Shown: piece by piece, positions 5,083 to 7,191 of the stretch
How positions within the stretch are numbered: the first letter of the stretch is position 1
Layout: the number at the start of each line of letters is the position of its first letter
Origin: CAZLLV01 sp964560325
Lineage (GTDB): Bacteria > Acidobacteriota > Thermoanaerobaculia > Multivoradales > DATKCC01
Direction of reading: 5' to 3'
Assembly: GCA_964560325.1 (NCBI GenBank)
Contig: CAZLLV010000377.1
Coordinates: 1-7,191, forward strand
DNA length: 7,191 nt
Position numbers and translations under genes: made by a program
The notes under the pieces: model-generated
The model's input: only the letters and a program-made list of their open reading frames with translations
Database searches by the model: none
Told to the model about the DNA's origin: nothing

Positions 5083-6714
5083 ATGCCGTCCGCCCCCCCG
5101 TCCTCCGTCGTCGCCGCGCCCGCCTTCTGGCGGGTGACGGCCGCTCGTGCCGAGCGCACGCCCACGGCGAGGGCGTTCCTCTTCTTGGCCGACGGGGAGG
5201 GGGAGTCGGCACGGCTGACCTACGCCGATCTCGACCGCCGGGCCCGGGCGGTGGCCGCCCGGCTGCAGCGCGAGCTCGGCGCGGACGCGGCCGGCGCGCG
5301 CGCCCTCCTGCTGCTGCCGCCCGGTCTCGACTTCGTCGTCGGTTTCCTCGGCTGTCTCTACGCGGGGGCGGTGGCGGTGCCGGCCCATCCGCCGCGGCCG
5401 GGCGGGGACCGGAAGCCGGGCCGCCGGCGCCCGGGCGAGGAGCGGCTGGCCGCGCTCCTCGCGGACGCCCGGCCGCGGGCGGTCCTGACGGTGGCGGCCG
5501 GCACGCGCCGGCTCGACGGGCTCGACCTTCCCGGCGGGCCAACGGTCCGGGTCGCGGTCGACGAGGTACCGGACGGCGAGGGCCGCGGCTGGCGCCCGCC
5601 GGCCGAGGACCCGGACGCGGTCGCCTTCCTCCAGTACACCTCGGGCTCGACCGCGACGCCGCGCGGGGTCGAGGTGACCCACCGCAATCTCGCCGCTAAT
5701 CAGCACGCGATCGAGCGGGCGTTCGATCAGTCGGAGGAGTCGGTGGTCGTCGGCTGGCTGCCGCTCTACCACGACATGGGTCTGGTCGGCACCGTGCTCC
5801 AGCCGATCTGGTGCGGCGGCTCGTGCGTGCTCTTGTCGCCGGCCGCCTTCCTCCAGCGGCCGCGCCGGTGGCTGGAGGCGATCGACCGCTATCGCGCGAC
5901 CACCAGCGGCGGCCCCGACTTCGGCTACGCGCTCGCCATCCGCAAGATCCCGCCGGAGGAGCGCGACGGGCTCGACCTGTCGAGCTGGCGGGTCGCCTTC
6001 GACGGGGCCGAGCCGGTGCGCGCGGCGACGCTCGAAGCCTTCGCGGAGGCGTTCGCACCGGCCGGCTTCCGGCGCGAGGCGTTCCTGCCCTGTTACGGGC
6101 TGGCCGAAGCGACCCTCTTCGTCTCCGGTGCGCCGCCGGCCGAGGCGCCGCGGGTGCTGGAGGTGTCCGCGGCCGGGCTCGAGCGCGGGCGGCCGCTGTC
6201 GGCCGATGGCGAGCCGGTCCCGCTCGTTTCGTGCGGCCGGCCCGGAGCCGGGGTCGAGGTGGCGGTGGTCGATCCCGAGACGCGCGCCCGCCGGCCGCCG
6301 GCCACGGTGGGGGAGATCTGGGTCGCCGGCCCGAGCGTCGCCCAGGGCTACTTCGGCCGGCCGGAGGAGACGGCGACGACCTTCGGGGCGCGGATCGCCG
6401 GGGCGCCGGGCGGCGAGGAGCGGCGCTGGCTGCGCACCGGCGACCTCGGCTTTCTCGGCCCGGGGGGCGAGCTCTTCGTCACCGGCCGCCGCAAGGACCT
6501 GATCATCGTGCGCGGCCGGAACCTCTACCCGCACGACCTCGAGCGCACCGCGGAGGCCGCACACCCGGCGGTCCGGCCGGGCGGCGCGGCGGCTTTCGCG
6601 CTCGACCCGCCCCTCGGCCGATTGGGCGAGGAGCGGCTGGCGCTGGCGGTCGAGATCGACCGGCGCCGCGAAGCGGAGGCGGGGCGGCGGCGGCCGCGGT
6701 GCGGGCCGCGGTGA
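5083..6714 (+). CDS. Fatty acyl-AMP ligase (FAAL), C-terminus frameshifted
   Basis: An adenylate-forming enzyme of the FadD32-like FAAL type, which activates fatty acids as acyl-AMP for transfer to an acyl carrier protein. From the ATG at 5083, motifs in order are LTYADLDRRARAVAARL near the N-terminus, the P-loop YTSGSTATPRG (185-195), LPLYHDMGLVG (226-236; the HDMG form is typical of FAALs), DGAEPV (307-312), CYGLAEAT (337-344), RTGDLGFL (about 451-458) and GRRKDLIIVRGRNLYPHD (468-485). The encoded frame stops at 543 residues with an aberrant Arg-rich tail. The catalytic-lysine end of the C-terminal subdomain lies in another frame (see 6684-6957). The start was chosen because family similarity begins about 15 residues later; the frame is open upstream to 4963 without support. 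Codon use is extremely GC-rich. As written the product would lack the lysine needed for efficient adenylation. Confidence 0.88.
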   Translation: MPSAPPSSVVAAPAFWRVTAARAERTPTARAFLFLADGEGESARLTYADLDRRARAVAARLQRELGADAAGARALLLLPPGLDFVVGFLGCLYAGAVAVPAHPPRPGGDRKPGRRRPGEERLAALLADARPRAVLTVAAGTRRLDGLDLPGGPTVRVAVDEVPDGEGRGWRPPAEDPDAVAFLQYTSGSTATPRGVEVTHRNLAANQHAIERAFDQSEESVVVGWLPLYHDMGLVGTVLQPIWCGGSCVLLSPAAFLQRPRRWLEAIDRYRATTSGGPDFGYALAIRKIPPEERDGLDLSSWRVAFDGAEPVRAATLEAFAEAFAPAGFRREAFLPCYGLAEATLFVSGAPPAEAPRVLEVSAAGLERGRPLSADGEPVPLVSCGRPGAGVEVAVVDPETRARRPPATVGEIWVAGPSVAQGYFGRPEETATTFGARIAGAPGGEERRWLRTGDLGFLGPGGELFVTGRRKDLIIVRGRNLYPHDLERTAEAAHPAVRPGGAAAFALDPPLGRLGEERLALAVEIDRRREAEAGRRRPRCGPR

Positions 6715-6957
6715 CCGCCGAGCACGAGGTGGCGGTGGCGGAGGTGGTGACGCTGCGGGCCGGGGAGCTGCCCCGGACGTCGAGCGGCAAGGTGCGCCGG
6801 GGCGAGTGCCGGCGCCAGTATGCGGCCGGCGACTTCGATCCGATCACGCCTGTTGCGGTCGCCCCTCGTCAGGCCGAGGCCGATTCGGTGGCGACCATCG
6901 CCCGGGCTGCCATCGAGCTGGGGGTTCCGGTCGATCCCGCCGATCCGGAAGCTCCGC
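6684..6957 (+). pseudogene. Out-of-frame FAAL C-terminal end, possibly continuing into an acyl-carrier domain
   Basis: In the frame starting at 6684 the sequence reads A-rich, then VTAEHEVAVAEVVTL, RAGELPRTSSGKVRRGECRR and QYAAGDF. This is the normal end of an adenylate-forming enzyme; the catalytic lysine of SSGK is at 6789-6791. Adding one G to the run at 6681-6684 joins it smoothly to the upstream frame, giving ...EAGAAAAAVRAAV. Beyond it, VATIARAAIELGVP followed by VDPADPEAPL resembles the first helix and linker of an acyl/peptidyl carrier domain, but the expected GLDSL phosphopantetheine motif is never reached. The reading becomes Arg-rich noise after about 6957, where the opposite-strand DUF1588 fragment begins. 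Confidence 0.7.
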
Positions 6958-7191
6958 TGCCGCATCAATCGGGGCGCCGGACACATAGGTGTCTCTCCAC
7001 TCGCCGATGGCGTCGAAATTCTCGAGCGCAAAGCCTAGCTGGTCCATCTGCGCATGGCAGGCCGCGCAGACGGGGTTGGCCCGGTGCTGCGCCAGTTGCT
7101 CGCGCATCGGGAGTACCTTCCGCGGGTCGCGTTCCTCTGCGAGTTCAGGGACGTCCGGCGGCGGCGGTGGTGGCGGCGTACCGAAAATATT
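6844..7191 (-). CDS. DUF1588 (PSD1-type) domain protein, internal fragment
   Basis: Entering from the right edge of the window, the minus strand reads NIFGT, seven prolines, DVPELAEERDPRKVLP, then MREQLAQHRANPVCAACH, AQMDQLGFALENFDAIGEW and RDT...GAPIDA. This is the characteristic DUF1588 block of large planctomycete/acidobacterial/verrucomicrobial secreted proteins, with the CxxCH cytochrome-c-like motif and the GFALENFD signature. Family proteins usually continue with a GELPDG-like segment and the DUF1585 domain. Here similarity stops after AAELPD (about 6950) and the remaining open frame to 6844 (RRDRPEPPARW...) looks non-coding because it overlaps the FAAL gene end. Both ends are therefore incomplete: the 5' end by the window, the 3' end by a junction. 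GC content is lower than in the FAAL gene. Confidence 0.8.
   Translation of the reverse strand, partial: NIFGTPPPPPPPDVPELAEERDPRKVLPMREQLAQHRANPVCAACHAQMDQLGFALENFDAIGEWRDTYVSGAPIDAAAELPDRRDRPEPPARWQPGRWSPPNRPRPDEGRPQQA

Noticed and set aside
3592..6564. A 990-codon open frame on the minus strand spanning the antiporter and FAAL genes
   Set aside because: It is in the wrong frame for the antiporter and antisense to FAAL; the product is a low-complexity Arg/Pro/Ala sequence, as expected from a stop-poor shadow frame in very GC-rich DNA.
1..7191. CRISPR arrays, tRNA and rRNA genes
   Set aside because: No regularly spaced short repeats, cloverleaf-like sequences or rRNA-like segments were recognised on either strand.

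Overview
The window reads as high-GC bacterial DNA, probably an environmental or metagenomic contig. The fatty acyl-AMP ligase, the planctomycete/acidobacterial type DUF1588 cytochrome-like fragment and the dispersed GC-rich repeats fit Acidobacteriota or Planctomycetota. This taxonomy is inference; no marker gene is present.

Left part (1 to about 3650): an accessory, repeat-laden block. It holds a minus-strand antitoxin/toxin pair (RelE/ParE type, 320-843), an orphan HicB antitoxin (1124-1363), and a lower-GC minus-strand gene (1938-2648) that may encode an AbiU2-like HEPN protein. Directly after the stop of that last gene lies a hairpin (1824-1911) with the architecture of an integron attC site: terminal GTT/AAC boxes, an unpaired spacer, and a 22-bp stem with an extrahelical G and T six bases apart on the gene-proximal arm. 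The gene therefore looks like an integron cassette (about 1830-2673), although no integrase is in view. Between the genes are two repeat modules. Module A is bounded by long inverted repeats and has two direct copies and one inverted copy. Module B has two direct copies that bracket hicB. A 267-bp MITE-like palindromic element with perfect 29-bp terminal inverted repeats lies just upstream of the putative cassette.

Middle (about 3640-5082): the accessory block ends inside a plus-strand gene of which only the last ~46 codons and a terminator-like hairpin remain. Converging on it is a CaCA-family calcium/sodium antiporter (3903-4844, minus). A 238-bp divergent intergenic region with an AT-rich stretch separates the antiporter from the next gene.

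Right part (5083-7191): a fatty acyl-AMP ligase (FAAL, plus). Its C-terminal subdomain is displaced into another frame by an apparent 1-base loss near 6681-6684. The restored frame continues into what may be the start of an acyl-carrier domain, then meets head-on, at about 6940-6960, a minus-strand fragment of a DUF1588 (PSD1-type) protein with a CxxCH motif. The abrupt double truncation and the drop in GC suggest either a genuine rearrangement or a chimeric assembly.

The two halves have little functional connection. The left is mobile stress/defence-type cargo; the right is a lipid-activation enzyme and an ion antiporter from the chromosomal backbone. Two features caution about sequence quality: the first 90 bases contain no A or T, and the FAAL frameshift lies in a G-run.
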